A stretch of 64,000 nt of DNA from the NCBI RefSeq assembly GCF_900996225.1, contig NZ_CAAJGL010000145.1, forward strand, positions 62,001 through 126,000. Reading direction: 5' to 3'. Source of the stretch: Paraburkholderia sp. BCC1884. GTDB lineage: Bacteria; Pseudomonadota; Gammaproteobacteria; Burkholderiales; Burkholderiaceae. The position numbers and the translations under genes are program-made. How positions within the stretch are numbered: the first letter of the stretch is position 1; every line of letters starts with the position of its first letter. Positions 23,834 through 33,446 of the stretch are shown one piece after another. A model generated the notes under the pieces. The model did no database searches and had not been told where the DNA came from. It saw only the letters and a list, made by a program, of their open reading frames with translations.

Positions 23834-24649
23834 ATGGCCCGGCTTCGCATCGCGACCTTCAATATCAATGGAATCCGTTCGCGCTTGCCTGCGTTGTTGC
23901 AATGGCTCGAGCGTGAAGCGCCGGACATCGTCTGCTTGCAGGAACTCAAGGCGGTGGACAGCGCCTTTCCCGTCGACGCCCTCAGCGAAGCGGGCTACGC
24001 TGCCGTATGGCAGGGCCAGAGTGCGTGGAACGGCGTGGCGATCCTGGCCAAAGGCGAAGCGCCGCTCGAAAGCCGTCGGGGTCTGCCCGGTTTCGAGGAC
24101 GACACGCACAGCCGCTACCTCGAAGCGGCTGTCGGCGGCGTGCTGGTGTGCTGCCTGTATCTGCCCAACGGGAATCCGCGGCCTGGGCCCAAGTTCGACT
24201 ACAAGCTCGCATGGTTCGACCATCTGCTCAAGCATGCGGCCAGGCTCTTCAAGAGCGGCCATCCGGTGATAATCGCGGGCGACTTCAATGTCGTGCCGAC
24301 CGACGAAGACATTTACAACCCGCGATCCTGGTTGAAAGACGCCCTGCTGCAACCTGAAAGCCGCGAGCGCTATCAGCGCCTGCTGGCCCAGGGTTGGACC
24401 GACGCGCTCCGTACTCATGTCGGCGACGAGCGGATCTACACCTTCTGGGACTATTTCCGCCGGCACTGGGAAACGAACTCGGGTCTACGCATCGATCATC
24501 TGCTGCTCAGCGCCGACCTGGCGCCGCGATTGCGCGACGCGGGTGTCGACCGATGGGTGCGTGGCGAGCCGCATGCAAGCGATCACGCGCCGACGTGGGT
24601 CGAGCTGGAAATGGGCGCCGGACGGCGCAAAAAGAGCACGGCTTCCTGA
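23834..24649 (+). CDS. xthA: Exodeoxyribonuclease III
   Basis: A 271-residue AP endonuclease/3'-5' exonuclease of the ExoIII family. Signature residues: FNINGIR at the N-terminus, the metal Glu in CLQELK, YLPNG, GDFNVVP with the catalytic Asp/Asn, RIDHLL and the final SDHAP histidine. It cuts DNA at abasic sites in base-excision repair in the cytoplasm. Good agreement in length with XthA. GGGAG lies a few bases upstream of the ATG. Another xth copy is common in this group, so it may be one of two. Confidence 0.93.
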   Translation: MARLRIATFNINGIRSRLPALLQWLEREAPDIVCLQELKAVDSAFPVDALSEAGYAAVWQGQSAWNGVAILAKGEAPLESRRGLPGFEDDTHSRYLEAAVGGVLVCCLYLPNGNPRPGPKFDYKLAWFDHLLKHAARLFKSGHPVIIAGDFNVVPTDEDIYNPRSWLKDALLQPESRERYQRLLAQGWTDALRTHVGDERIYTFWDYFRRHWETNSGLRIDHLLLSADLAPRLRDAGVDRWVRGEPHASDHAPTWVELEMGAGRRKKSTAS

Positions 24650-24739
24650 GCCGTCACTACGCTCGGTACATTCCGCTGACGAATGCGCGGACAGGGCGAC
24701 CGCGTCGCGCGAATCGCCCGTACCGGCCCATGCTGAAAA

Positions 24740-25015
24740 TTACCGGCGATAGTCCCGATCAGCCGCGCCATGCGACCACAACGCGCCGGCGACAAAGCCG
24801 GCGAGCGCCACGACCGCGAGGGTGGTGAACGGACTCTCGGCGGTCGTCTCGCGGACCAGGCTCGTAGTGCTCGCGCAAAGCTGTTGCGCCTTGCCGCTCA
24901 GCTCCTTCGCCTTGCCGGCCAACTGCGCGCTGGTGTCGCCCATCACGTCGCCCACTGCGCTCTGCACCTTGCCTGCGACTTCCTTCACCGCGCCTTCCGC
25001 TGAATTGGTGTCCAT
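24740..25015 (-). CDS. CsbD/DUF883-like membrane-anchored stress protein
   Basis: A 91-residue protein from ATG 25015 with AAGGAG upstream. The N-terminal half has the alanine- and lysine-rich helix typical of CsbD-like proteins (EGAVKEVAGKVQSAVGDV). The C-terminal half ends in one membrane helix with small residues (VVALAGFVAGALWSHG), as in ElaB/YqjD-type proteins that tether to the inner membrane. Likely stress-related. It converges on xthA. Confidence 0.75.
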   Translation of the reverse strand: MDTNSAEGAVKEVAGKVQSAVGDVMGDTSAQLAGKAKELSGKAQQLCASTTSLVRETTAESPFTTLAVVALAGFVAGALWSHGAADRDYRR

Positions 25016-25173
25016 ACCGAAGCTCCTTTTGTCATATTTACGTGCGAGCCGTTTGCAATTGCAATGCGCCCACACCACGGTTTCGCGTGCGCCGCGCCCG
25101 TTACGGAGCGGCTCGCGTCCATGGGACAGGGCGCAAGAAGCGCGCCCGCGAGCAGGCTCTTGCGATGGCTTGC

Positions 25174-25875
25174 TCAGCGGCGTCGTCGATAATTAATGCC
25201 GGCGAACACCGCCATCAGCATCAGAAATCCGCCGAACAGCAGCGCGGAATTGACGACGGCGTGTCGCACGCCGAGCTCTTCGACGTTGATGAAAGGATAG
25301 GGGTAAAAATCGGAGAGGCTGCCGCGCCAGAAGGTGACGCCGAGATAGACGATGGGATAGACCAGCCACCACAGTCCGTGCCGCCACTTCAGATGGAAAC
25401 GCGGCACGAATAACACCCAATAAAGCGCGCACGACATCGGCAGTACGCTGTGCAGCGACTCGTTGAGCAGCAGCCTGAACGCCGTGGGCGTCCACAAGCC
25501 GCGCAGCAAGACGTTATAGGCGATGCCGACGAACACCATGTACACGACCACGGCGGTCACGACAGTCGGTTGCCGGAAAAACCGCACGAGGGGCGCTCGA
25601 TTGCCGCGCAGCGCCACGCAGGTGAAACACAGCGCGCAGGCGAGGGCGGTGAGATTGGTGAGGTAACTGCTCATGCGCGCGAACGCGTCGAACACGGTCA
25701 GGCCGCGCGCAAGCGTCCGGTCGATCGTCACGTCGGCTTGCGCCACGATGGACACCCACGCGATGACGGCAATGATGGCCGCCAACGTGACCGACGAGAC
25801 ACTGGGCGTGTGCAGCGGAAGCTCGGGCTCCCGCTGCTGAGGAAGAGTAGGGCGCATGCGAACGATTCTAGCCAT
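25174..25875 (-). CDS. Pr6Pr family integral membrane protein
   Basis: A roughly 230-residue membrane protein with six hydrophobic segments. The conserved features RMSSYLTNLTAL after the first helix, the LLRGLW and LNESLHSVLP stretch, and FYPYPFINV near the end match the Pr6Pr (FAR-17a/AIG1-like) family. No function is established. Start uncertain: ATGs at 25902, 25875 and 25857 are in frame and none has a good ribosome binding site. It follows motB on the same strand but with only 43 bases between, pointing to possible co-transcription or leftover order. Confidence 0.75.
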   Translation of the reverse strand: MARIVRMRPTLPQQREPELPLHTPSVSSVTLAAIIAVIAWVSIVAQADVTIDRTLARGLTVFDAFARMSSYLTNLTALACALCFTCVALRGNRAPLVRFFRQPTVVTAVVVYMVFVGIAYNVLLRGLWTPTAFRLLLNESLHSVLPMSCALYWVLFVPRFHLKWRHGLWWLVYPIVYLGVTFWRGSLSDFYPYPFINVEELGVRHAVVNSALLFGGFLMLMAVFAGINYRRRR

Positions 25876-25918
25876 CCCCGAATCGTTTTGCAGCATGCGC
25901 AAAAACGTCGATAAACGA

Positions 25919-26905
25919 CTATGGCGTGGTGTGCGAACCCGTCACCGGCTGCAGACGCTCCACCACGGCGGGAATCGTCGAACTCGCCGGCGTGCTTTCG
26001 TCGATCGAAGTACGGCCGCCATCGTGGAAAAACGCCAGTTCCGCCGCCTTGTTCATCACGAGAATGCTGATGCGGCGATTGGTGGGTTCGTCGGCGACAT
26101 TGCTGTTCAACGGCAGGACGTCGGCGAGGCCGCGCACCTGCAGGACTTTTTCGCCATGCATGCCGCCGCTCACCAGCGCGCGGCGCGCCGCATTGGCGCG
26201 CTCGGACGACAACTCCCAGTTCGAATAGCCTTCCGGTCCGGCCGTGTAGGGCACCGCGTCCGTATGGCCGGCAATCGAAACACGGTTCTCGACGTCGTTG
26301 AGCGCTGCGCCGATCTGCGTGAGGATCGTGACGGCGTAGGGCTGCAATTTCGAACTGCCCGACGGAAACATGGGCCGGTTCTGCGAATCGACGATTTCGA
26401 TGCGCAGGCCTTCGGCGGTGATCGAAATGCGGATCTGATCCTTGAACGCCTTCAATGCGGGGTTCTGCTCGATCAGCGTGGTCAGCTTCGCTTTCAGCTG
26501 TTCGAGGCGGGCGGTGTCAGCCGGCGGCACGGTCGGTGCGATGGTGCCGGGCGGCGTCGGCTGGGTTTGCATCTTTTTGCCTTCGCCGGGCCGCGTGTCC
26601 GAAATATCGCGGCCGCCGCCTTGCACGACACTCGGACGTGACACCGAGGTGCCTTCGTTGCCGCCGAGCAGGCTCGACAGCGGCGTGTTGAAATAATCCT
26701 CGATGCCCTGCTTCTCGAACTTGGAGGTGGAACCGAGCAGCCACATCAACAGAAAAAACGCCATCATCGCGGTGACGAAGTCGGCGTACGCGATCTTCCA
26801 CGCGCCGCCGTGATGCGCTTCGTGATCGCCGCCCTTTTTCGAGCGGCGCACGATTACCGGCGCCGGCGTTTCCGTCTGCGAGGAGCGTGACTTTCTTTCG
26901 GTCAT
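25919..26905 (-). CDS. motB: Flagellar motor stator protein MotB
   Basis: A 328-residue stator subunit. The single membrane helix after the basic tail contains the proton-carrying Asp (D42) in AYADFVTAMMAFFLLMWLL, followed by the plug/linker region (TPLSSLLGGN) and an OmpA-like peptidoglycan-binding domain (AGHTDAVPYT; ELSSERANAARRAL; VADEPTNRRISILV). It anchors the stator to the cell wall. The ATG at 26905 is used; the frame continues open to 27073 over the motA end. It lies 14 bases after motA. Confidence 0.96.
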   Translation of the reverse strand: MTERKSRSSQTETPAPVIVRRSKKGGDHEAHHGGAWKIAYADFVTAMMAFFLLMWLLGSTSKFEKQGIEDYFNTPLSSLLGGNEGTSVSRPSVVQGGGRDISDTRPGEGKKMQTQPTPPGTIAPTVPPADTARLEQLKAKLTTLIEQNPALKAFKDQIRISITAEGLRIEIVDSQNRPMFPSGSSKLQPYAVTILTQIGAALNDVENRVSIAGHTDAVPYTAGPEGYSNWELSSERANAARRALVSGGMHGEKVLQVRGLADVLPLNSNVADEPTNRRISILVMNKAAELAFFHDGGRTSIDESTPASSTIPAVVERLQPVTGSHTTP

Positions 26906-26919
26906 CGTGCCGCTCCGCG

Positions 26920-27789
26920 TCAGGCCGACTTCGGCATCTTGGTGGCACGCACGGCGTCGTCGAGTTCCTGGAAGCTCGGACGGTCGGCGGTGAACAGCAC
27001 CTTGCGGCCGAACTCGACCGCGATCGGCGGCGCGTAGCCGGAGAGCGAAGCGAGCAGCACGGCTTTCACGCACTGGTAAGGCTTGGCTTCGGCGCGGCCC
27101 TTGGCGTTGAGCAGATCGGCGACCGGGCCGATGAAACCGTACGCGAGCAGAATGCCGAGGAAGGTGCCGACCAGCGCGCCGGCGATCATTTCGCCCAGCA
27201 CGGCGGGCGGCGCGCCGACCGAGCCCATGGTGTGGACCACACCCATCACGGCGGCGACGATGCCGAAGGCCGGCAGGCCGTCGGCCATCTTCTGGATCGC
27301 GTTGGCCGCAACCGACGACTCCGCGTGATGCGTGGCCAGTTCTTCATCCATCAGGTCCTGCACTTCGAGCACGTTCACGTTGCCGCCGGACATCATGCGC
27401 AGATAATCGACGATGAAGTCGAGCAGATGATGATCTTCCAGCACGTGCGAATACTTCTGGAAGATCACGCTTTCTTCCGGCGCACCGACGTCGACTTCCA
27501 GCGACATCATGCCTTCCTTGCGGGCTTTCTGAAGCAGCTCGTAAAGCAGCGCAATCAGTTCGAGATATTTTTCCTTGGTGTAGCCGCCGCCTTTGAAGCA
27601 CGAAGGAATCGCCTTGAGGGTTTTCTTCAGCGTGGAAGTCGGATTACTCACGACGAACGCACCGATTGCCGCGCCGAAAATGCAGAGCAGTTCGAACGGC
27701 TGAACGAGCGCAAGCAGATGACCCCCCACGCCGACAAAACTGCCTATCACGGAAGCCATTACCAAAATCCAGCCGATTGCCACAAACAT
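26920..27789 (-). CDS. motA: Flagellar motor stator protein MotA
   Basis: A 289-residue inner-membrane protein with four hydrophobic segments. It forms the proton channel with MotB. Conserved parts include the two C-terminal helices (GIVAAVMGVVHTM; GALVGTFLGILLAYGF) and the cytoplasmic loop with charged residues that contacts FliG. CGGAGAAAGT precedes the ATG at 27789. No flhDC, che or fli gene is visible on either side, although in related species motAB sits next to flhDC and the che genes. Confidence 0.96.
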   Translation of the reverse strand: MFVAIGWILVMASVIGSFVGVGGHLLALVQPFELLCIFGAAIGAFVVSNPTSTLKKTLKAIPSCFKGGGYTKEKYLELIALLYELLQKARKEGMMSLEVDVGAPEESVIFQKYSHVLEDHHLLDFIVDYLRMMSGGNVNVLEVQDLMDEELATHHAESSVAANAIQKMADGLPAFGIVAAVMGVVHTMGSVGAPPAVLGEMIAGALVGTFLGILLAYGFIGPVADLLNAKGRAEAKPYQCVKAVLLASLSGYAPPIAVEFGRKVLFTADRPSFQELDDAVRATKMPKSA

Positions 27790-28173
27790 ACTTTCTCCGT
27801 TTAGCTCGCGCGACGCGCTCCGCTCAGAACGTGCCCCAAATTGCGGGAATTCCTGCGGGCGGCATCAAAGTTTTCCCTGTATGGGTAAACGGCTGAATTC
27901 GCCCATGCTGAAGTGCCTGCCGCGATGAAAAAGTAAAAATTCACTAATCGGTTACCCCATTTAACAAAATCCGGTAATTTTGTCTTGATGTGTATTGGAC
28001 AGATTGAATCGTTGTCGTTGCAACGATTAATCGCCTGGCTAAAAACAAATGGTCACTCTGCGGTTGCACACGCCAAACGGATTGCCTCCCCTTTTTACCG
28101 ATCGGTCTGCTAGCATGGCGGCTGAATCAGCATTGCCGGCAGCCCCATCGAATCAAACCGAGAGGCAAGCAGC
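27790..28173. other. Divergent intergenic region between motA and an outer-membrane barrel gene
   Basis: About 380 bases with an AT-rich centre (about 27930-28060). It must hold both promoters. A 10-base palindrome ACCGATCGGT is at 28098-28107, ahead of the rightward gene. I looked for the flagellar sigma-28 promoter pattern before motA and did not find a convincing one. Confidence 0.4.
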
Positions 28174-29175
28174 ATGTGGAATCTCAATCCCGCGGTTCGC
28201 CGCCGGCTGGTTTTCAAGGCCGCCAGTCTTTCCCTGTTGTGCGCTCCGGCGCTCGGTAACGCCCAGGAGTTTTCGCTCTTCGGCGGTGCTTCGCGAGCGG
28301 GCAGTACCAATACCTACACGTGGGCCTTCAACTATCAGGAAGGTCTCGGCCAATACTTCGCAGCCAGTTTTAGCTGGCTCAACGAAGGGCATATCCCCGA
28401 TCATCATCGCGACGGCCAACTGCTTCAACTGTGGGGCCGCATTCCGCTCGGCAGCCCGCAGTTCGTTCTCCAAGCGGGCGTCGGTCCCTATCGGTACTTC
28501 GATACCACCACCGCCACGCAAGGCGGAAGCTATTCCGATACCCATGGCTGGGGTGTCGTGTATAGCGTGCGCGCTGCTTACTACGCATCGAGCCGCTGGA
28601 TCACGCAGCTTCAGTTGAACCGCGTGCACGTTCAGCGCGGCCCGGACGCGACCAGCGTGATGTTCGGCGTCGGCTACCAGCTGGACGCGCCCGGTTCACC
28701 CGGTCCGCGCGACTGGGCGAGCGGCAGCACGCACAACGTCACCAACAACGAGGTGGCGTTGTATCTCGGCGAAACCATCGTCAATTCGACCAGCTCGCCG
28801 TCTGCACTGGGCGGAGCGATCGAGTACCGGCGCGGCCTTGCCAAATATCTGGATGTGACGCTCGGCTATCTGCACGAAGGCAGCAGCAAGGCGGCACGCC
28901 GCGACGGCCTGACGAGTCAGTTGTGGGCCACCCGTGCATTCCTGAACGACAAGGTCACGCTGGGTCTGGGTGTCGGCGCGTATTACGCCATCAACGAGAA
29001 TGAAAACAGTGAGACGCCCGGTCCGGGCGCGGGGAAATTCTCCGGTCTGATCACCATCGCGGGTTCGTATCGCCTGACCGAACACTGGGACGCACGCCTC
29101 GAATGGAATCGCGTGGTGACGCGCTACGATCGCGACTCGGATGTGATTTTCGGCGGCGTGGGCTATCGCTGGTGA
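28174..29175 (+). CDS. Putative outer-membrane beta-barrel protein with tandem repeat
   Basis: A 333-residue secreted protein: basic start, hydrophobic segment and a cleavage site after GNAQ. The rest alternates polar and aromatic residues and ends in GGVGYRW, an outer-membrane C-terminal signature. It consists of two similar halves of about 150 residues, each with a 'GL.KY' strand, a 'LHEG/LNEG' turn, an 'RDG..(S)QLW' stretch, a 'GVG.Y' strand and a final 'FG.GY'. Each half looks like a small barrel of the acyloxyacyl hydrolase/OmpW size class, but catalytic residues were not identified. Function unknown. Confidence 0.7.
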   Translation: MWNLNPAVRRRLVFKAASLSLLCAPALGNAQEFSLFGGASRAGSTNTYTWAFNYQEGLGQYFAASFSWLNEGHIPDHHRDGQLLQLWGRIPLGSPQFVLQAGVGPYRYFDTTTATQGGSYSDTHGWGVVYSVRAAYYASSRWITQLQLNRVHVQRGPDATSVMFGVGYQLDAPGSPGPRDWASGSTHNVTNNEVALYLGETIVNSTSSPSALGGAIEYRRGLAKYLDVTLGYLHEGSSKAARRDGLTSQLWATRAFLNDKVTLGLGVGAYYAINENENSETPGPGAGKFSGLITIAGSYRLTEHWDARLEWNRVVTRYDRDSDVIFGGVGYRW

Positions 29176-29266
29176 CACGCATGTGTCCGTCGTGCCGCGT
29201 TGCCGTGGCAGCCCCCGCAGTCTCTCGAACCGATAGTCCGGATTGACAGGAACCACGGAGAAGCGC

Positions 29267-30676
29267 ATGAAAGCCAGCACCATCGCCGAACGGGAAGCGC
29301 GTGGCCGTGCCGCGCGCGAGCACTCGAAACGGTCGAGTCATCGAGCGGCCGGCGATTTCGACCGTAACCCGATCGAACTGCTCAAGCAAAGCAGCGAAGG
29401 CCGCGTGCAGAATCTCGTGCCGCTGCGCTACGGACGCATGGCGGTGTCGCCTTTCACGTTTTTTCGCGGCACCGCAATCCTGCAGGCTCGCGATCTCAGC
29501 ACCGTGCAGGACACTGGCCTGACCATGCCGATCTGCGGCGACGGCCACCTGATGAACTTCGGCGGCTTCGCCACGCCCGAGCGGCAACTCGTCTTCGACC
29601 TGAACGATTTCGACGAGGTGTCGATCGGCCCATTCGAGTGGGACCTGAAGCGCCTGACTGCGAGCTTCGTCGTCGCCGCGCGTCACATGCGCCTGAGCCG
29701 CGGCACCGCGGAGCATCTGGTGATGACCGCCGCCACGGTCTATCGCGATCGTATGGCGCAGTATGCGCAGTGCGGCGCGCTCGAACTCTGGTACGACCGC
29801 ATTACCTTCGAGCTGATGGCGGAGACGGCGCTCACGCCGGAGCGTCGTCGCGCGGTTCGGCGCGGCATGGAAAAGGCGGCAAGCCGTACTCATGAAAGTC
29901 TGCTCGAGAAGATGGCCGAATTCGACGGCAGTCACTGGATGATTCGCGATGCGCCGCCGGGCATGTTCCATGTGCACGGCGCCAACACGCTGTTCTCGCC
30001 CGAAGACGACTGGTTCAACATCGGCCACTGGCGAAAACTGCTGGAACGCATGTGGGCGGATTACCTCAAGACCATGTCGCACGACCGCCGTGAATTGCTG
30101 AGCCATTTCACTGCGCAGGACCTGGTCTTCAAGGTGGTGGGCGTGGGCAGCGTGGGCACGCGTTGCCTCGTGCTATTGAACGTCGATCATATGGGCAAGC
30201 CGCTCTTCATTCAGATCAAGGAAGCGCGGCCTTCGGTGATCGCGCAGTTTTACAAGTCAGCGCCGGTCAGGCACGAGGGCGAGCGCGTGGTGCAGGGGCA
30301 ACGCATGCTGCAGGCCGCCAGCGATATCTTTCTCGGTTGGGCGAGCGGCCCCGCGGGACGTCATTTCTATTTCCGCCAACTGCGCGACATGAAACTCTCG
30401 GCGAACATCGAATTGTTCGACAACGATGTGCTCGAAGGGTATGCGCGCTTGTGCGGCTGGATCATGGCGCGCGCGCATGCCAAGTCGAGCGGTCAGGCGA
30501 TCGAAATCAGCGCGTATATCGGGCGCGGCGATCAGTTCGCGGAAGCGCTGACCGGTTACGCGACGGCCTACGCGGACCAGGTGGAGCGTGACTACGACGT
30601 ATTTCTGAAGGCGTGCCGCAGCGGTGAACTGGACGCCCGCACGGATGAGGACATGGCCGCGGATTTTCGCGTGTAG
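29267..30676 (+). CDS. DUF2252 family protein
   Basis: A 469-residue soluble protein. RMAVSPFTFFRGTA, CGDGHLMNFGGF, FDLNDFDEV and WDLKRLTASF are the hallmark segments of DUF2252, a kinase-like fold family of unknown substrate. The ATG at 29267 has CGGAG seven bases upstream and is preferred over the ATG at 29243. The last third has LVFKVVGVGSVGTRC and FYFRQLRDMK. It is 91 bases behind the barrel gene and may be co-transcribed. Confidence 0.88.
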   Translation: MKASTIAEREARGRAAREHSKRSSHRAAGDFDRNPIELLKQSSEGRVQNLVPLRYGRMAVSPFTFFRGTAILQARDLSTVQDTGLTMPICGDGHLMNFGGFATPERQLVFDLNDFDEVSIGPFEWDLKRLTASFVVAARHMRLSRGTAEHLVMTAATVYRDRMAQYAQCGALELWYDRITFELMAETALTPERRRAVRRGMEKAASRTHESLLEKMAEFDGSHWMIRDAPPGMFHVHGANTLFSPEDDWFNIGHWRKLLERMWADYLKTMSHDRRELLSHFTAQDLVFKVVGVGSVGTRCLVLLNVDHMGKPLFIQIKEARPSVIAQFYKSAPVRHEGERVVQGQRMLQAASDIFLGWASGPAGRHFYFRQLRDMKLSANIELFDNDVLEGYARLCGWIMARAHAKSSGQAIEISAYIGRGDQFAEALTGYATAYADQVERDYDVFLKACRSGELDARTDEDMAADFRV

Positions 30677-30693
30677 CGCCGGGGCCTGGCGCT

Positions 30694-31578
30694 TCAGTTC
30701 CCGACGCGCGCTTCGCGCAGCGTCACGAAGCGCAGCTGCTGCCGGCGCGCGGCGTCGATTACCTGTGGCAGCACGGCGAGGATCACGGGCTCGCCCTGTG
30801 CCGTGAGCGCGGCGTTGCCGTCATGCAGCAGCAGGATGTCGCGCGCGGCGAGGCCGTCGAGCAGCCGCTGCGCAACCACTTGCGGATCGCGCTCGCGCGT
30901 GTCGTAGCCGCGCCGCGTCCACGCCACGAGTCGTAGATCGAGTTTGCGTAGCACGGGTTCGAGAAAGAGGTTGCGCAAGCCGGCCGGCGCGCGGAAAAAC
31001 ATCGGCCGCTCGCCACTCAGGCTTTCGAGCGTGCGCTGCGCGGCGTCGATTTCGCGGGTCAGCGCGCCCGGCAAGGTCACGGAGAATGTGTGCACGTGAA
31101 ACTGCGAGTGGTTTTCCAGCGCGTGGCCACGGGCGACGATCTCGCGGGCGATCTCGGGATAACGCTGCGCCTTCGCGCCGATGCAGAAGAAGGTGGCGCG
31201 CACGCCGAGCCGGTCGAGCAGGTCGAGCACCTGGGGCGTGACGACAGGGTCGGGTCCATCGTCGATAGTGAGCGCGAGTGCATCCGCGTTATGCGCGTGC
31301 TCAGGCAGGCGCGTCCAGTTCGGGCCGAGCAGTGAAGTGCGCGGCAGCAAGCCGGCCACCGTGAAAATCGCGTGATTCACGAAGATTGCGGCGAGCCACC
31401 AAAGCCACTCGGCGGGTGCGACCAGACAGGCGGCCAAAATGGCGACGTGCCAGACGGCCGTGATCGTGAGCATCGCGGGATAGCCCGTGCGCGGCCAGCG
31501 GTGTGGCGCTCCGGCAGAGGCGGCTGGGGTCGAGGCGGTAGTAGGTGCGCCGGGCGGCGGCGAAGGGCGTTGGTTCAT
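30694..31578 (-). CDS. Polysaccharide deacetylase (NodB homology domain)
   Basis: A 294-residue protein from ATG 31578. Two hydrophobic segments near the N-terminus (about 36-80) anchor it in the membrane. The NodB domain follows: LTIDDGPDP (metal/catalytic Asp), HALENHSQFH (metal histidines), FFRAPAGLRN and ILLLHDGN. Members remove N- or O-acetyl groups from glycans such as peptidoglycan or chitooligosaccharides. The frame runs open to 31830, but that part has a poor composition. It converges on the DUF2252 gene with a 17-base gap. Confidence 0.88.
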   Translation of the reverse strand: MNQRPSPPPGAPTTASTPAASAGAPHRWPRTGYPAMLTITAVWHVAILAACLVAPAEWLWWLAAIFVNHAIFTVAGLLPRTSLLGPNWTRLPEHAHNADALALTIDDGPDPVVTPQVLDLLDRLGVRATFFCIGAKAQRYPEIAREIVARGHALENHSQFHVHTFSVTLPGALTREIDAAQRTLESLSGERPMFFRAPAGLRNLFLEPVLRKLDLRLVAWTRRGYDTRERDPQVVAQRLLDGLAARDILLLHDGNAALTAQGEPVILAVLPQVIDAARRQQLRFVTLREARVGN

Positions 31579-31931
31579 CAAGCGTGCTTTCTGTCTTCCT
31601 TCCTCCGTCCCGGGAAGGCCGTGCCGCGCGCGCATGGTGCCATCGACGACATGGCAGCACCGCAGCGCAACAGCGAACGATACCATTGATGCGTGCCGCG
31701 ACGTGCTGGCGCCCAGCCTCAGGCGACGAATGAAAGCACGCTGAAAGACGCAGCGTTTCGTTCCGCCCGGTCGCCACCCGCAATCCGTCGCGCGTCGAGC
31801 ACTTCGCATGAAGGCCTGAGCGGCGGTCACGACTTAACCCTGAGTTATACAGGCTTGCATCTGCTCATTTGATACCCGCATTTCGTTGCGCCACACTCGG
31901 GGCTGAACGATTTCATCGAGGCGGGATTGTT
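31579..31931. other. Divergent intergenic region
   Basis: About 350 bases between the leftward deacetylase and the rightward D-amino-acid dehydrogenase, so it carries both promoters. Frames extending into it are continuations of the two neighbours. No hairpin or repeat stands out. Confidence 0.4.
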
Positions 31932-33179
31932 ATGCGGGTGTGTGTACTGGGTGCAGGCGTAGTGGGTTTGACAAGCGCCTATCAACTGGCGCGCGACGGC
32001 CATGACGTGACGATTCTCGAAGGCCGCGACGGCGCGGCGCTCGAAGCGAGCTTCGCGAATGGCGGTCAGCTGAGCTATAGCTATGTCGCGCCGCTGGCCG
32101 ATCCCTCGGTGTTGCCGCATCTGCCGGCGTGGCTGTTGCAAAGCGATTCCGCGTTGCGTTTCGTGCCGCGGCTCGACCCGCATCAATGGCGCTGGTGTCT
32201 GTCGTTTCTCCTCGCCTGCCGCGCGAGCCGCGCCCGCCAGACGGCAATCGAAATGCTGCAATTGGGAGCCTTGAGCCGTGAGGTCCTGCACGATCTCGTA
32301 CAACGCGAATCGATCGACTTCAGCTACGTACGCAACGGCAAACTCGTCGTCTACCGCGATCCCCAGGCCTTCGATGCCGCGAGCCGCAAGATGGCCGTTT
32401 TGCAGGCCGCAGGTTCCGAACAAAGTGCGCTCGACGCCGCCGCCTGCGTGGCGCTCGAGCCCGCTCTCGAACGCGCGAGACCGCTGCTGGCCGGCGGCAT
32501 TCACACGCCATCGGAAGAAGCGGGCGATTGTCATGCGTTCAGCACGGCGCTCGCCCGCGTGCTGACCACGCGCTACGGCGTGGCGATTCACTACGACACG
32601 CCAGTCGACTCGATCGTGATGGAGCGCAACACGGCAGTGGCCGTGCGCACGCCTCGAGGCGAGATCGGCGCGGAGGCCTTCGTACTCGCGTTAGGCAACG
32701 GCAGCGCACCGTTGATGCACGAGTTAGGCATGCGCTTGCCGATCTATCCACTCACCGGTTACAGCCTGACGATCGACGGCGCGTCGGCTCACGCGCCGCG
32801 CGTGAGCGTCACGGATCTGCATCGCAAGGTCGTGTATGCGCCGCTCGGCGGCCGCTTGCGGATTGCGGGCATGGTCGAGATCACGGGCGGCAGCGTGGCT
32901 CAGCGCGAGCGCCGCCTTGCGTTGCTCAAGCGTCAGGCGCAAGAAATTTTTCCCGAGGCCGGCGATTACGCGGCAGCGCACACCTGGTGTGGCCATCGGC
33001 CCGCCACGCCGGATAGCAAGCCGCTGATCGGTGCCACGCCATATCGCAACCTGTGGCTCAACACGGGGCACGGCGCGCTCGGCTTCACGCTGGCTTGCGG
33101 CAGCGCGCGCGTGATCGCCGATGCGATCGCGGGGCGTAAGCCGCCGCTCGATCCTGGCGCCTATGCATGGCAACGATAA
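31932..33179 (+). CDS. dadA: D-amino-acid dehydrogenase
   Basis: A 415-residue FAD enzyme of the DadA/DAAO fold. VCVLGAGVVGLTSAYQLARDG is the N-terminal dinucleotide-binding motif, NGGQLSYSYVAPLADP is the DadA signature, YPLTGYSLTI and the final NLWLNTGHGALGFTLACGSA the second FAD contacts. It oxidises D-amino acids to keto acids at the inner membrane and feeds electrons to the quinone pool. No alanine racemase gene (dadX) is adjacent, so this may be a dadA paralog with another substrate. Start at ATG 31932 fits the family N-terminus. Confidence 0.9.
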   Translation: MRVCVLGAGVVGLTSAYQLARDGHDVTILEGRDGAALEASFANGGQLSYSYVAPLADPSVLPHLPAWLLQSDSALRFVPRLDPHQWRWCLSFLLACRASRARQTAIEMLQLGALSREVLHDLVQRESIDFSYVRNGKLVVYRDPQAFDAASRKMAVLQAAGSEQSALDAAACVALEPALERARPLLAGGIHTPSEEAGDCHAFSTALARVLTTRYGVAIHYDTPVDSIVMERNTAVAVRTPRGEIGAEAFVLALGNGSAPLMHELGMRLPIYPLTGYSLTIDGASAHAPRVSVTDLHRKVVYAPLGGRLRIAGMVEITGGSVAQRERRLALLKRQAQEIFPEAGDYAAAHTWCGHRPATPDSKPLIGATPYRNLWLNTGHGALGFTLACGSARVIADAIAGRKPPLDPGAYAWQR

Positions 33180-33446
33180 GCGCGAGCCACAGTCCGTTTC
33201 ACAGGCAGCAGTCCACCGGCCACTTCCGGGGAACGTTTATTGCAGGAGACGAACAACGGAAAGGGCATGAATATGCGCCGACCCGAACGGTCCGCCGCGG
33301 CGGCTATGATGTCGCTGTTCGCAAAGCCGGACGACCGGGTGCTGGGTTGAAGCCACACCGATCGATGTCGTGACGCCGTGCACCGCGGCGGGTCAGGCAT
33401 CCGGCGCGCTCGCGAACAGCCAGTCCGGACAACAAGGAGACGCGCT

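Noticed and set aside
27790..27990. Sigma-28 promoter for motAB
   Set aside because: Scanning for TAAA-N15-GCCGATAA-like spacing gave no good match on the minus strand.
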